From positions 35,657-99,656 of the forward strand of contig JADGBG010000001.1 of assembly GCA_015231605.1 (NCBI GenBank): a stretch of 64,000 bases of DNA. The letters run 5' to 3'. The DNA comes from Alphaproteobacteria bacterium. GTDB taxonomy: Bacteria; Pseudomonadota; Alphaproteobacteria; Rhodospirillales; Magnetovibrionaceae. Positions 1 to 8,165 of the stretch are shown here, piece after piece. A program made the position numbers and the translations under genes. The notes beneath the pieces were generated by a model. That model did no database searches, was not told where the DNA came from, and was given only the letters and a program-made list of their open reading frames with translations. Positions within the stretch are counted from its first letter, which is position 1. Every line of letters starts with the position of its first letter.

Positions 1-10
1 GGAGACGAAA

Positions 11-391
11 ATGGCCAAGGGGACGGTTCTGTGCATAGAAGACGGCCCGGCCAACATGGCGTTGTTGAAGCATTATTTCGAGTGCGTCGACGACATCGAG
101 ATGCTCGCGGCAACCACGGCCGAGGAAGGGCTCGAACTGGCCCGCGCGCGCAAGCCGGGGCTGATCCTGATGGACATCCATCTGCCGGGCATGAGCGGCG
201 TCGAAGCCGTGGCGAAGTTGCGCGAGGACCCGGAAACCAAGACCATCCCCGTGATCGCCATCAGCGCAGACGCCATGCCGGAAGACATTCAGGTGGCCAT
301 CGATCAGGGCTTCAACGCCTACCTCACCAAGCCCATCCGCTTTCCCGTGCTGGAAGGCCTGATCGAGGAATTGATGATTTCCACCGAGTGA
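11..391 (+). CDS. Single-domain response regulator (CheY/DivK-like receiver)
   Basis: This 126-residue protein is one receiver (REC) domain with no output domain. It has the acidic pocket (E10, D11), the phosphoacceptor D55 in LMDIHLPGM, S85 in the Thr/Ser position and K107 in LTKP. A ribosome-binding site (ggagacga) starts at base 1, so the start is secure. Such proteins relay phosphate or allosterically tune a kinase. Its sequence closely resembles the receiver at the C-terminus of the hybrid kinase at 13930-16686 (both have LMDI-LPGM, IPVIAIS and AYLTKP), so the two are probably paralogues. The cognate kinase may lie upstream of the window. It faces the convergent TRAP operon. Confidence 0.9.
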   Translation: MAKGTVLCIEDGPANMALLKHYFECVDDIEMLAATTAEEGLELARARKPGLILMDIHLPGMSGVEAVAKLREDPETKTIPVIAISADAMPEDIQVAIDQGFNAYLTKPIRFPVLEGLIEELMISTE

Positions 392-398
392 GCGTTCT

Positions 399-1991
399 TC
401 AGCCGAAGATCACCTTCGGCAGCCATGTCGCCAGGGCGGGGAAGGCGGCCAGCAGGATCAATCCCAAAATCTGGATGCCCACGAACGGCGCGACCCCCCG
501 ATAGATCTGCCCGGTGGTCACGTCCGCGGGCGCGACGCCACGCAGATAGAACAGGGCGAAGCCGAACGGCGGCGTGAGGAACGAAGTCTGCAGGTTCATC
601 GCCATCATCACCCCCAGCCATACCGGGTTGATGTCCATCAGCAGCAGCACCGGCGCGACGATGGGCACCACCACGAACGTGATTTCGATGAAGTCCAGAA
701 TGAAGCCCAGCAGGAACATCACCGCCATCACGGTGATGATGGCGCCCCATTTTCCGCCCGGCATGCCGGTGAGCATGTCATGGACCAGATCGTCGCCGCC
801 CAGGCCCCGAAACACCAGCGAAAACACCCCCGCGCCGATCAGGATGACGAACACCATGGCGGTGATTTCCATGGTCGAGCGCATCACCGCCACCAGGACC
901 CGGGCGCCGGTGTCGTCCTGGCGGGTGACGTAGGCCTGGCGCACGCTGACGGCCAGTCCGAACAGCAACACCCCCGTGCACAGCAAGGCGAGGGCGATGG
1001 CCGCCATTTCAAGGCCCGAAATCTCGGCGCGTCCCATCCGCAGGTCCACGGTGTTGGCGAGGACCAGCATCACCACCAGCGCCAACGCGGCGGCGCGGAT
1101 GGGCAGGGCGGCGCGGGGGCTGAAGCGGTGGCCGGCCAGCATCAACGCGCCGACCGCGCCGACGGACGCGGCCTCGGTCGGCGTGGCGACGCCGGCCAGG
1201 ATCGATCCCAGCACGGCGACGATCAGGATGATCGGCGGCAACAAGGCCTGGACGATGCGCAGCGCAAGTCCCTCGTCGGGGATGTCCTCGGCGGGAATGG
1301 GGGGGGAGCTTTCCGGGCGCAGCCACGCCACCAGGATCTGGTAGAGGATGTAGAGCGACACCAGCATCAGGCCGGGAATCAGGGCTCCGGCAAACAGATC
1401 GCCCACCGACACCGGCTCCGGAGACCAGTTGCCGAGCGCGCGTTGGGCGTCCATGTAGGTGTTGGAAATCTGGTCGCCCAGGATGACCAGGACGATGCTG
1501 GGGGGAATGATCTGGCCCAGCGTCCCGGCCGCGCAGATGGAACCGGCGGCGAGCGACGGATCATAGCCGCGCTTCAGCATGGTCGGCAGACTGAGAAGTC
1601 CCATGGTCACCACCGTCGCGCCGACGATGCCGGTACTGGCGGCCAGCAGCGCGCCCACCAGGGCCACGGATATGCCGATGCCGCCGCGCAGCGAGCCGAA
1701 CAGCATGCCGAGGCTTTCCAGAAGTTCCTCGGCCACCTTGGAGCGTTCCAGCATCACCCCCATGAACACGAACAGGGGAACCGCGACCAGCGTGTCGTTG
1801 GTCATGGCCGTGCCGAAGATGCGCGACGGCATGGCCCCGAACAGCGAGAAATCGAACACGCCCAGGCCCCAGCCCACGCCGGCGAAGGCCAAGCCCGTAC
1901 CCGCCAACGTGAAGGCCACCGGAAATCCGCCCATGAGCATCAGGCAGACGGCCAAGAACATGACGATGGCGAGAAGTTCGTTGATGGGCAT
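399..1991 (-). CDS. dctM: TRAP transporter large permease subunit (DctM/TakM-like)
   Basis: This 530-residue, very hydrophobic protein of the DctM family forms the Na+-coupled transport pathway of a tripartite ATP-independent periplasmic transporter. Family features are visible: an N-terminal helix followed by GGFPVAFTLAG, the NDTLVAVPLFVFMGVML segment, the GQIIPPSIVLVILGDQ helix and the C-terminal SFLTPPFGFALFYLRG motif. It is about 100 residues longer than the common C4-dicarboxylate DctM. The extra length lies in the middle (about residues 215-370) and includes added hydrophobic segments, as in the 2-oxoacid/mannitol/haloaromatic branch. The start overlaps the dctQ stop by one base (TGATG), implying translational coupling. 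It ends 8 bases from the convergent receiver gene. Confidence 0.93.
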   Translation of the reverse strand: MPINELLAIVMFLAVCLMLMGGFPVAFTLAGTGLAFAGVGWGLGVFDFSLFGAMPSRIFGTAMTNDTLVAVPLFVFMGVMLERSKVAEELLESLGMLFGSLRGGIGISVALVGALLAASTGIVGATVVTMGLLSLPTMLKRGYDPSLAAGSICAAGTLGQIIPPSIVLVILGDQISNTYMDAQRALGNWSPEPVSVGDLFAGALIPGLMLVSLYILYQILVAWLRPESSPPIPAEDIPDEGLALRIVQALLPPIILIVAVLGSILAGVATPTEAASVGAVGALMLAGHRFSPRAALPIRAAALALVVMLVLANTVDLRMGRAEISGLEMAAIALALLCTGVLLFGLAVSVRQAYVTRQDDTGARVLVAVMRSTMEITAMVFVILIGAGVFSLVFRGLGGDDLVHDMLTGMPGGKWGAIITVMAVMFLLGFILDFIEITFVVVPIVAPVLLLMDINPVWLGVMMAMNLQTSFLTPPFGFALFYLRGVAPADVTTGQIYRGVAPFVGIQILGLILLAAFPALATWLPKVIFG

Positions 1992-2530
1992 CAGATCCGG
2001 GTCCCGTCCTCGCGTTCATGGTCGGGGTGGGCGCCCAGCATGATCAGCAGGTTTTCGCTCAGCATCGCCAGGCCCTGCAAGCCCAACAGCGCGGCGAAGA
2101 TCAGGATCAGGGATTTGAGCAGATAGACGATGGGCAGGCCACCATCCCGAGAATGTTCGAGGATCGCCCAGGACTGCGCCACATAGGGCCACGACCACCA
2201 CCACAGCAGGACGCACACCGGCAACAGCAAAAAGACGGCGCCAAGCACGTTGGCCAACGCTTTGCGGCGCGGCGGGAAACGGTGGTAGAAAATATCGACC
2301 CGCACGTGGCCTTCGTGCATCAGGGTGTAACCCGCGCCCAGCAGGAACAGGATCGAGTGAAAATACAGCACGCCGTCCTGCATCCATTTGTAATTGACGC
2401 TGAACACGTAGCGCAGCACGACCACCAGGAACTGGTTCAGGACCATCGCCATGGCCGCCCACGACGCCACGCGCCCGATGGTGCGGTTCAGGGTGTCGAT
2501 CCCCCTGTGCAGCGTCAAAAGAAAGGTCAT
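1991..2530 (-). CDS. dctQ: TRAP transporter small permease subunit (DctQ/TakQ-like)
   Basis: This 179-residue membrane protein has four hydrophobic segments (about residues 20-42, 52-75, 93-115 and 135-158), the usual topology of the TRAP small subunit that partners DctM. The family signature is visible in the region VVLRYVFSVNYKWMQD and HEGHVRVDIFYHRF. It sits between dctP (upstream, minus strand) and dctM, and its stop overlaps the dctM start. A strong terminator-like hairpin lies in the 102-bp gap between dctP and dctQ, so dctQM may be transcribed less than dctP. This matches the need for more binding protein than permease. Confidence 0.9.
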   Translation of the reverse strand: MTFLLTLHRGIDTLNRTIGRVASWAAMAMVLNQFLVVVLRYVFSVNYKWMQDGVLYFHSILFLLGAGYTLMHEGHVRVDIFYHRFPPRRKALANVLGAVFLLLPVCVLLWWWSWPYVAQSWAILEHSRDGGLPIVYLLKSLILIFAALLGLQGLAMLSENLLIMLGAHPDHEREDGTRI

Positions 2531-2580
2531 CGAACCCGTATCCAGGGAATGGTCGGTGGGCGGCGTCCCGCATTATAGGC

Positions 2581-2620
2581 AAAAAAACGGCCGGATGAAC
2601 ACTCCATCCGGCCGTTTCTT
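2581..2620 (-). terminator. Intra-operon rho-independent terminator between dctP and dctQ
   Basis: A 13-bp perfect inverted repeat (bases 2585-2597 with 2605-2617, core ACGGCCGGATG/CATCCGGCCGT) has a 7-nt loop. On the minus strand it is followed directly by seven T. It has the canonical form of an intrinsic terminator for transcripts leaving dctP and probably reduces read-through into dctQM. Confidence 0.85.
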
Positions 2621-2632
2621 TTTGGTGCTCCG

Positions 2633-3742
2633 TCAGGCGCCCAATTGTTTGTCCAACCTTCGCGCGGCAGCGAAGGCGAATTCGGACAGCGCGTTCCACC
2701 CGTAGGCCTTTTTGCGGAAGTCCATGAAGCTGTCGTAGACCTTGCGGGTGGCGTCGTCCGTGGCGGCGACGGAGGCCAGAACGTCGGACGAGGCGTCGGC
2801 GATGGCCTTGAGAATGTCGTCGGACATGCGGCGCAGTTGCACCTTGTGCTGCGTGACCAGGGTGTTCAACGCATCGCCGTTGTTGGCGTTGTATTCGGCC
2901 AGCATGTTGTTGTTGGCGGACGCGCAGGCGTGGGCGATCAGCGCCTGTTCCGATGTGCTCAGGCTGTCCCAGACGGTCTTGTTGATGCCGGCGCTGAGCG
3001 TCGAACCCGGTTCGTGGAAGCCGGGGTAGTAGTAGAATTTCGCGACCTTGTAGAAGCCCATGGCGAGGTCGTTCCACGGGCCGATCCATTCGGTGGCGTC
3101 GATGGTGCCGCTTTGCAGCGCGGGGAAGATGTCGCCGCCCGCCATGGTCACGGACGCCGCGCCCAGATGGCTGAGAACTTCGCCGCCCAAGCCGGGCATG
3201 CGGATCTTCAGACCCTGGTAGTCCTCGGTGGTGTTGATTTCCTTGTTGTACCAGCCCGCCATCTGCACGCCGGTATTGCCGGCGGCGAACCCCTTGATGT
3301 TGAATTGGGCCGACAACTCGTCCCACAGGGCCTGGCCGCCGCCGTAATTCAGCCAGGCGTCGTTTTCATTGGCGGTGTGGCCGAAAGGCACTGCGGTGAA
3401 GAAGTTGAAGGCCTTGGACTTGCCCTGCCAGTAATATTCCGCGCCATGGTACATATCGGCCGTGCCGTTGGACACGGCGTCGAAGGATTCCAGAGCGGGA
3501 ACCAATTCGCCGGCGCTGTACAGCTTGATCGTGATCGCGCCGTCCGACATGGCGGTGATGGCGTCCGCCAGGCGCTGTGCCCCGGTACCCACGCCTGGGA
3601 AACCCTTCGGCCATGTGGTGACCATCCTCAATTCCCGCGTCTTCTTGACGACGGCGGGCGCGGCGAGCGCCTGTTTGTTCGCGCCCAGCGCGATCGCGCC
3701 CGCGGCAACGGCCGCGCCCTTGAAGAAATCACGACGTTTCAT
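2633..3742 (-). CDS. dctP: TRAP transporter substrate-binding protein (DctP, TakP-like)
   Basis: This 369-residue periplasmic binding protein has a twin-arginine-type signal: MKRRDFFKG, then an Ala-rich hydrophobic stretch ending near ALA-AP. An in-frame ATG 36 bases upstream would put 12 residues before the RR motif. The start at 3742 has GGGGGA at proper spacing and a correct signal peptide, so it is preferred. The family fingerprint includes LKIRMPGLGGEVL (the conserved Arg that binds the substrate carboxylate), GGDIFPALQSGTIDATEWIGP and a Trp-rich binding region. This resembles the TakP subgroup for 2-oxo-monocarboxylates (pyruvate) or related acids. That substrate is inferred from family resemblance, not shown. 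It is the first gene of dctP-dctQ-dctM. Confidence 0.92.
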   Translation of the reverse strand: MKRRDFFKGAAVAAGAIALGANKQALAAPAVVKKTRELRMVTTWPKGFPGVGTGAQRLADAITAMSDGAITIKLYSAGELVPALESFDAVSNGTADMYHGAEYYWQGKSKAFNFFTAVPFGHTANENDAWLNYGGGQALWDELSAQFNIKGFAAGNTGVQMAGWYNKEINTTEDYQGLKIRMPGLGGEVLSHLGAASVTMAGGDIFPALQSGTIDATEWIGPWNDLAMGFYKVAKFYYYPGFHEPGSTLSAGINKTVWDSLSTSEQALIAHACASANNNMLAEYNANNGDALNTLVTQHKVQLRRMSDDILKAIADASSDVLASVAATDDATRKVYDSFMDFRKKAYGWNALSEFAFAAARRLDKQLGA

Positions 3743-3834
3743 GCTGAGAATCCCCCTGTCACAGATGTAAAATTGCAAAAGATATCATGGCCTAAACTGT
3801 ATCGCGCGCCGCCAAGGACGCGCAATACCATCTT

Positions 3835-4017
3835 CGCACTAGACCTGGGCAATCGGGTGAAAACCCGCTCGCCCTTATGGTTTCCCCCCTCAAGAGCCGG
3901 GCGGGCGCGTCCGCGCCCTTGGGCTCGCTCCGCGCGGCCGCAATGGCCGTTGGAAAGCCTCTTTCCAGGCGACGATGGAGGAGTGTTTCCTTCGCCCGGT
4001 TGCCCTGCGCACTAGAC
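3835..4017. mobile_element. MITE-like element with 10-bp target duplication at the bpt stop codon
   Basis: The 10-mer CGCACTAGAC occurs at 3835-3844 and 4008-4017. Exactly between the copies lies a 163-bp segment (3845-4007). Its ends are imperfect inverted repeats: 17 bp, 14 matches, CTGGGCAATCGGGTGAA against the complement of TTCGCCCGGTTGCCCTG. Terminal inverted repeats directly bounded by a direct repeat are the signature of a transposed non-autonomous element. There is no open frame of note inside, and further GC-rich stems occur (around 3898-3935). The right-hand duplicate contains the bpt stop codon, so insertion occurred at the 3' end of bpt and now separates bpt from dctP. A structured RNA is the alternative reading. 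Confidence 0.55.
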
Positions 4018-4740
4018 GGTTCCGTCGAGGCGTTCCCAGCCGCGAGGCGTATAGGCCTCCAGTGGCCGGTAGTTGCGTTTGTAGTCCATCTTGCGGCAGT
4101 CTTCGACCCAATAACCGAGGTAGACATGGTCAAGCCCCATCTCCCGGGCGCGCTCCACCAGCCAAAGCACCATGAAAACACCCAGGCTGCGCTTTTCCTG
4201 TTCAACGTCGTAGAAACTGTAGACGGCGCTCAAGCCGCAGGCCAACCGGTCCACCAGGCAGGCCGCCACGAGCGTGTCGGCGCCGTCGCGAAATTCGACC
4301 ACCTGGGAATTCACGGGCGTGTCCTCGATCAGTCCGCGGTAGTCCATGTCGTCCATGCCCGCCATGTCGCCGTCGCCGTGGCGCGCGGTGATATAGGCCT
4401 GAAACAGCCGGAATTGTTCCGGGGTGGCCACCGGGGGGCGTTCGTCGGCGCGCACGTCGGCGTTGCGGTTGAAAATCCGCCGTTGCGTCTTGTTGGGGCG
4501 GAACTCACGCACGGGGATGCGCACCGACACGCACGCGCTACAGCCCTCGCAGACCGGCGTGTAGGCGATGGTGTGACTGCGCCGGAAACCGGCCATGGAC
4601 AATTGGTCGTTCATGACCGGGGCAAGGGGAAGGAGCAGTTCCGTCACCAGACGGCGTTCCGTGCGACCGGCCAGGTACGGGCAGGGCAGGGGCGCGGTGG
4701 TGAAGAAGAAATGCGCTCCGGTGGTGGGGGCGTGTCTCAT
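4012..4740 (-). CDS. bpt: Aspartate/glutamate leucyltransferase (Bpt), N-degron pathway
   Basis: This 242-residue protein belongs to the bacterial arginyl/leucyl-tRNA-protein transferase family, which adds Leu from Leu-tRNA to proteins with N-terminal Asp or Glu and marks them for ClpAP degradation. Visible signatures are FFFTTAPLPCPYLAGRTERR at the N-terminus, the cysteine-rich segment CEGCSACVSVRIPV, YSFYD and the C-terminal block MDYKRNYRPLEAYTPRGW. An upstream in-frame ATG at 4785 would add 15 unrelated residues. The start at 4740 (MRHAPTTGAHFF) matches the usual N-terminus. The stop codon lies inside the direct repeat bounding the 3845-4007 element. Confidence 0.93.
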   Translation of the reverse strand: MRHAPTTGAHFFFTTAPLPCPYLAGRTERRLVTELLLPLAPVMNDQLSMAGFRRSHTIAYTPVCEGCSACVSVRIPVREFRPNKTQRRIFNRNADVRADERPPVATPEQFRLFQAYITARHGDGDMAGMDDMDYRGLIEDTPVNSQVVEFRDGADTLVAACLVDRLACGLSAVYSFYDVEQEKRSLGVFMVLWLVERAREMGLDHVYLGYWVEDCRKMDYKRNYRPLEAYTPRGWERLDGTV

Positions 4741-4815
4741 TGCCTGCGGCCAGTCCCTCAAATCAGCTCGTGACCATGAAAGCAAACAATGGCGGCTCGT
4801 GGCAAGGGGCGGGGA

Positions 4816-5742
4816 TCATTCCCCGCTGATGATGCTGGGCGGCGGCCCCTGGGGCGCCGTGGGCTGTTGTTCGCCGGTGCCGCGCAACAAAATGATGGAG
4901 AGGCGGCGGTTGCGCGCGTTTTTCGGATCGTCCGGCAGCAACGGTTCATTGGCGGCCTTGCCGACGATGTGCGACAGGCGTTTCTCCGGAACGCCGAGGC
5001 CCAACAGGCCGCGGCGGGCGGAGTTGGCGCGGTCTGCGGACAGTTCCCAGTTGGTGTACCCGGCGTTCCGTCCACCCATGGGCACCGCGTCGGTGTGGCC
5101 GGTGATGGAAATGTCTTGGGGCATCTTCATGATGACGCCCGACACAAGCTTCAGAACCCGTTCGGTGTGCTCGAACATGTTGGAGCTGCCGGACGGGAAC
5201 ATCGCCAGCCCGTCCTGGTCGACGATTTGGATGCGCAGCCCTTCCGGCGTTTCGTCCACCATCAGGCTTTCCGCCATTTGTTGGAACTCGGGCAGGGTCT
5301 CCATGGCCTCCTTCAGTTCGTTTTTGGCTTCTTCGAACTGCTTTTCCTCGGCCTGTTTCTGAACTTCCTCGGCGCTATCGGTCGTGGTTTCAGGGGTGTC
5401 CTGCATGTCCTCGCCGCCGGAGCCGGCCTTGGGCGGGGGCAGGTCCATGGTCACCGACGGGCGGCTCACCGTGTCTTCCATGGACCCGTCGACGGCGACC
5501 GTGGTGCCGCCCAGGATCTGGCCCGAGCCGCTCTGCGAGGTCGAGGTGACGGTGGGCGCGAAATAGTCCGCGATGCCTTCCAACTGTTCCTGGGACGCCG
5601 CGTTCAACAACCACAACAGCAAGAAGAACGCCATCATGGCGGTCACGAAGTCGGCGTATGCGATTTTCCACGCGCCGCCGTGGTGGCCGTGGCCACCCTT
5701 CTTGATCTTCTTGACGATGATCGGTTGTTTTTTGTCGGCCAC
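4816..5742 (-). CDS. motB: Flagellar motor stator protein MotB
   Basis: This 308-residue stator subunit has one N-terminal transmembrane helix (about residues 28-50) carrying the essential proton-binding Asp D31 in AYADFVTAMMAFFLLLWLLN. A glutamate-rich linker (residues 100-150) follows, then an OmpA/MotB peptidoglycan-binding domain (about 165-295) with ITGHTDAVP at 213-221. The Asp and the MotB-type helix suggest a proton-driven stator, not PomB-type sodium. The C-terminus is Pro-rich. It is 32 bp downstream of motA on the same strand and surely cotranscribed with it. Confidence 0.96.
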   Translation of the reverse strand: MADKKQPIIVKKIKKGGHGHHGGAWKIAYADFVTAMMAFFLLLWLLNAASQEQLEGIADYFAPTVTSTSQSGSGQILGGTTVAVDGSMEDTVSRPSVTMDLPPPKAGSGGEDMQDTPETTTDSAEEVQKQAEEKQFEEAKNELKEAMETLPEFQQMAESLMVDETPEGLRIQIVDQDGLAMFPSGSSNMFEHTERVLKLVSGVIMKMPQDISITGHTDAVPMGGRNAGYTNWELSADRANSARRGLLGLGVPEKRLSHIVGKAANEPLLPDDPKNARNRRLSIILLRGTGEQQPTAPQGPPPSIISGE

Positions 5743-5774
5743 GTTGGTCTCCGCGCGTTCCGGCCTTCAGAGCG

Positions 5775-6638
5775 CTATTCAGGATTTCCGATGTTGGAAA
5801 GCGCGTCTTCGAGTTCCTTGAACGTCGGGCGCACATGGTGCGGGATCGTCTTGCGCGCGAATTCGATGGACACCTGCGGGGCGTAGCCTTGCATGTGCGC
5901 GATGACTCCGGCCTTCATGCAGGCGAAATAGGCGCCTTCCTCGGTGAAGGTCGCGCCGAGCGACTGGCCCATCGGGGTCACGAAGCCGTACGAGAACAAA
6001 ATACCCGAGAACGTCCCGACCAGAGCGGCGCCGATCAGGTGGCCGAGGATTTCCGGGGGTTCGGAAATCGATCCCATGGTGTGGATGACGCCCAGCACGG
6101 CGGCGACGATGCCGAGCGCCGGCAGACCTTCGCCCAACCCCACCATGGCGGCGGAAATGGCGTGCATGTGTTCGTGGTGGTTTTCCAATTCGACGTCCAT
6201 GATGTCGGCGACTTCATGAGGATTCGAAACGCCCAACGTCAGCATGCGCAGATAGTCGCACAGGAATTCCAAGGCGTGATGGTCATGCGCGAAGGACGGG
6301 AACTGGTTGAATATGGCGCTGTCGTGTGGGTTTTCCACATGGCCTTCCAGCGCCAGGTCGCCTTTGCTCTTCGCCAATTTGAACAGGGAATACAGAACCG
6401 CGAGAATGTCGAGGTAACTGCTTTTTTTGTAGGCGGGACCCTTGATCAGCTTGGAAAGGTTGCCGAGAACCCCCTTGAGGATCGGAGCCGGGTTGGCGAT
6501 GGCGAACGCGCCGAGACCGCCGCCGAAGATGATCAGGAATTCAAGGGGCTGCCACAGAACCTCGATGTGGCCGTCGGCCATGACATAGCCGCCAAGGACG
6601 CACCCGATAACAGCAACGAAGCCAACAATGAATTTCAT
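5775..6638 (-). CDS. motA: Flagellar motor stator protein MotA
   Basis: This 287-residue protein has four hydrophobic helices (about residues 3-21, 33-50, 168-190 and 200-222) and a large cytoplasmic loop. Key positions known from E. coli MotA fall at the same residue numbers: the helix-3 proline P173 (GEGLPALGIVAAVLG) and the rotor-facing charges K90 (Arg in E. coli) and E98. With MotB it forms the stator that converts ion flow into torque. It is the first gene of motA-motB on the minus strand, divergent from the flavin reductase gene across a 211-bp gap. I see no clear flagellar sigma promoter in that gap. Confidence 0.96.
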   Translation of the reverse strand: MKFIVGFVAVIGCVLGGYVMADGHIEVLWQPLEFLIIFGGGLGAFAIANPAPILKGVLGNLSKLIKGPAYKKSSYLDILAVLYSLFKLAKSKGDLALEGHVENPHDSAIFNQFPSFAHDHHALEFLCDYLRMLTLGVSNPHEVADIMDVELENHHEHMHAISAAMVGLGEGLPALGIVAAVLGVIHTMGSISEPPEILGHLIGAALVGTFSGILFSYGFVTPMGQSLGATFTEEGAYFACMKAGVIAHMQGYAPQVSIEFARKTIPHHVRPTFKELEDALSNIGNPE

Positions 6639-6849
6639 ACGTAGAGGTATCCCAAGAACAACGGCGCCGCATCGGTTTCGGTCAGCGGATTTTTACGAAC
6701 ATTACCGATTGTAATGGGTTAAGATCAAGAGAATTCCCCATGATGACAAGGACTTTCTGATCAATTTTTCCACGATGACGCGATTTATGGACATTCGCGT
6801 GGGAACGTCCTAGATAACGGAGGACAGCCACCATCATGAAGGAAAGACC

Positions 6850-7338
6850 GTGAGCGCCATCGACGAACGAACCTTTCGCAACGTGACGGGACGGTTCGCA
6901 ACCGGGATTTGCGTTTTGAGCGCGCGTCATGCCGACGGCTTTCCCATCGGCATGACCGTCAACTCCTTTTCATCGGTGTCCTTGAACCCGCCATTGGTCC
7001 TGGTGTGTTTGTCCAAGGAGGTGCGCCGCGCCGAAGTCATTCTCGGCGCTCCGGCATTCAACCTGTCCATTCTGGCGGGGGACCATCAGGAACTTTCCGG
7101 TCATTTCGCCCGTCACGGGATGGGCGAATTTCCCGAGGGCGCGGACTTTCCCCTGGGCGTGAACGGCGTGCCGTTCATGCCGGGCGCGTTGGCCGTCCTG
7201 GAATGCACGCCGGAAGCCCGTCTGCCCGGTGGGGATCACGACATTCTTCTGGGCCGGGTCACGACCCTGAGCGAAGGCGAAGGGGACGATCCCTTGTTGT
7301 ATTTCGCGGGCGGTTACCGTCGGCTGAGCCGGGATTGA
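6850..7338 (+). CDS. Flavin reductase-like FMN-binding protein
   Basis: This 162-residue protein has the flavin-reductase-like split-barrel fold. It begins FRNVTGRFATGICVLS, followed by IGMTVNSFSSVSLNPPLVLVCL, the conserved FMN-binding segment of the HpaC/RutF/two-component monooxygenase reductase group. Such enzymes use NAD(P)H to reduce FMN or FAD for a partner oxygenase or act as standalone reductases. No monooxygenase gene is nearby, so the partner is unknown. The start is GTG with AAGGAAAG about 5 nt upstream. The gene ends 3 bases before the next GTG-initiated gene and is probably cotranscribed with it. Confidence 0.88.
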   Translation: MSAIDERTFRNVTGRFATGICVLSARHADGFPIGMTVNSFSSVSLNPPLVLVCLSKEVRRAEVILGAPAFNLSILAGDHQELSGHFARHGMGEFPEGADFPLGVNGVPFMPGALAVLECTPEARLPGGDHDILLGRVTTLSEGEGDDPLLYFAGGYRRLSRD

Positions 7339-7341
7339 ACG

Positions 7342-8157
7342 GTGCTGGAAGGGCGGCTCGACCGATTTGGTTTGTTGCCGCGCGTTCTGGCGGGGCAGGT
7401 CGCCGCGCTGATTTCCGTCGGCGCGCTGGCCGTGTCCTGGAAGCTGCAATACGGCGTCGATCCCGCCGATCCGGTCGTTCGCTCCTTTTCGGCCCATTGG
7501 ATTTATCTCGATGCCGTTATCGCGGTTGCGTTCAGCGGCGGCTTCGGCCTGCGGCGGTGGTGGCTGGCCGTGCAGTGCGCTCTTCCAATCGCCGCCTGGC
7601 AGGCCTTGCGGTTCGACCTTCCGCCGTGGATCTTCCTGATCGCGTTTGTGATTCTGTTCGCGGTCTACAGCAACGCGTCCGCCGAACGGGTGCCGTTGTA
7701 TCTGACCAACCGCACCACATGGGCCGCCTTGGGCGAAGTGTTGGTCGGCGAGATGGAGGGCCGCGACTTCACGGGCCGCCGCCCCGTGTTTTTCGATCTG
7801 GGCTCGGGGGTGGGCGGTACGCTCGCCTACCTGGCGGGCAGTCGGCCGGAGTGGGATGTGGTGGGGGTGGAAACCGCGCCGGGGCCCTACGTCGTCGGTT
7901 GGTTGCGCGCGCTGCCCCACGCCAACGCCCAGGTGCGATTCGTAAGCCTGTGGGACACGGACTTGAGCGGCGCGGACGTGGTCTACGCCTTTCTATCACC
8001 CGCGCCGATGGACCGGTTGCTGGAAAAGGCGCGCCGTGAAATGCGGCCGGGCGCGCTGTTCGTCAGCAACTCCTTCTGGTCGCCGGACGCGCCGTGGGAT
8101 GGCGAGATCGAGGTCGATGATGCCCGAAAAACACGCTTGTTTTTCATCAGGTTATAG
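7342..8157 (+). CDS. Membrane-anchored class I methyltransferase-fold protein
   Basis: This 271-residue protein has an N-terminal membrane region with several hydrophobic segments (about residues 15-33, 50-70, 72-92 and 94-112) and then a soluble domain with a class I SAM-binding motif, VFFDLGSGVGGTLAYLA, and an acidic strand end, VVGVE. It continues with SLWDTDLSGADVVYAFLSP and RPGALFVSNSF. The block order (DLGSG, LW-DLS, VVYAFLSP, LRPGA) recalls membrane-anchored FAM173-type lysine methyltransferases, which modify membrane proteins. That link is inference by eye. GTG start, 3 bp after the flavin reductase stop. The substrate is unknown. Confidence 0.7.
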   Translation: MLEGRLDRFGLLPRVLAGQVAALISVGALAVSWKLQYGVDPADPVVRSFSAHWIYLDAVIAVAFSGGFGLRRWWLAVQCALPIAAWQALRFDLPPWIFLIAFVILFAVYSNASAERVPLYLTNRTTWAALGEVLVGEMEGRDFTGRRPVFFDLGSGVGGTLAYLAGSRPEWDVVGVETAPGPYVVGWLRALPHANAQVRFVSLWDTDLSGADVVYAFLSPAPMDRLLEKARREMRPGALFVSNSFWSPDAPWDGEIEVDDARKTRLFFIRL

Positions 8158-8165
8158 CGCTTTTT

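Noticed and set aside
3845..4007. 6S RNA or another structured RNA downstream of bpt
   Set aside because: The length and long closing stem fit 6S RNA, but flanking 10-bp direct repeats exactly outside the stem favour a transposed element, and I could not match conserved 6S sequence. Not fully excluded.
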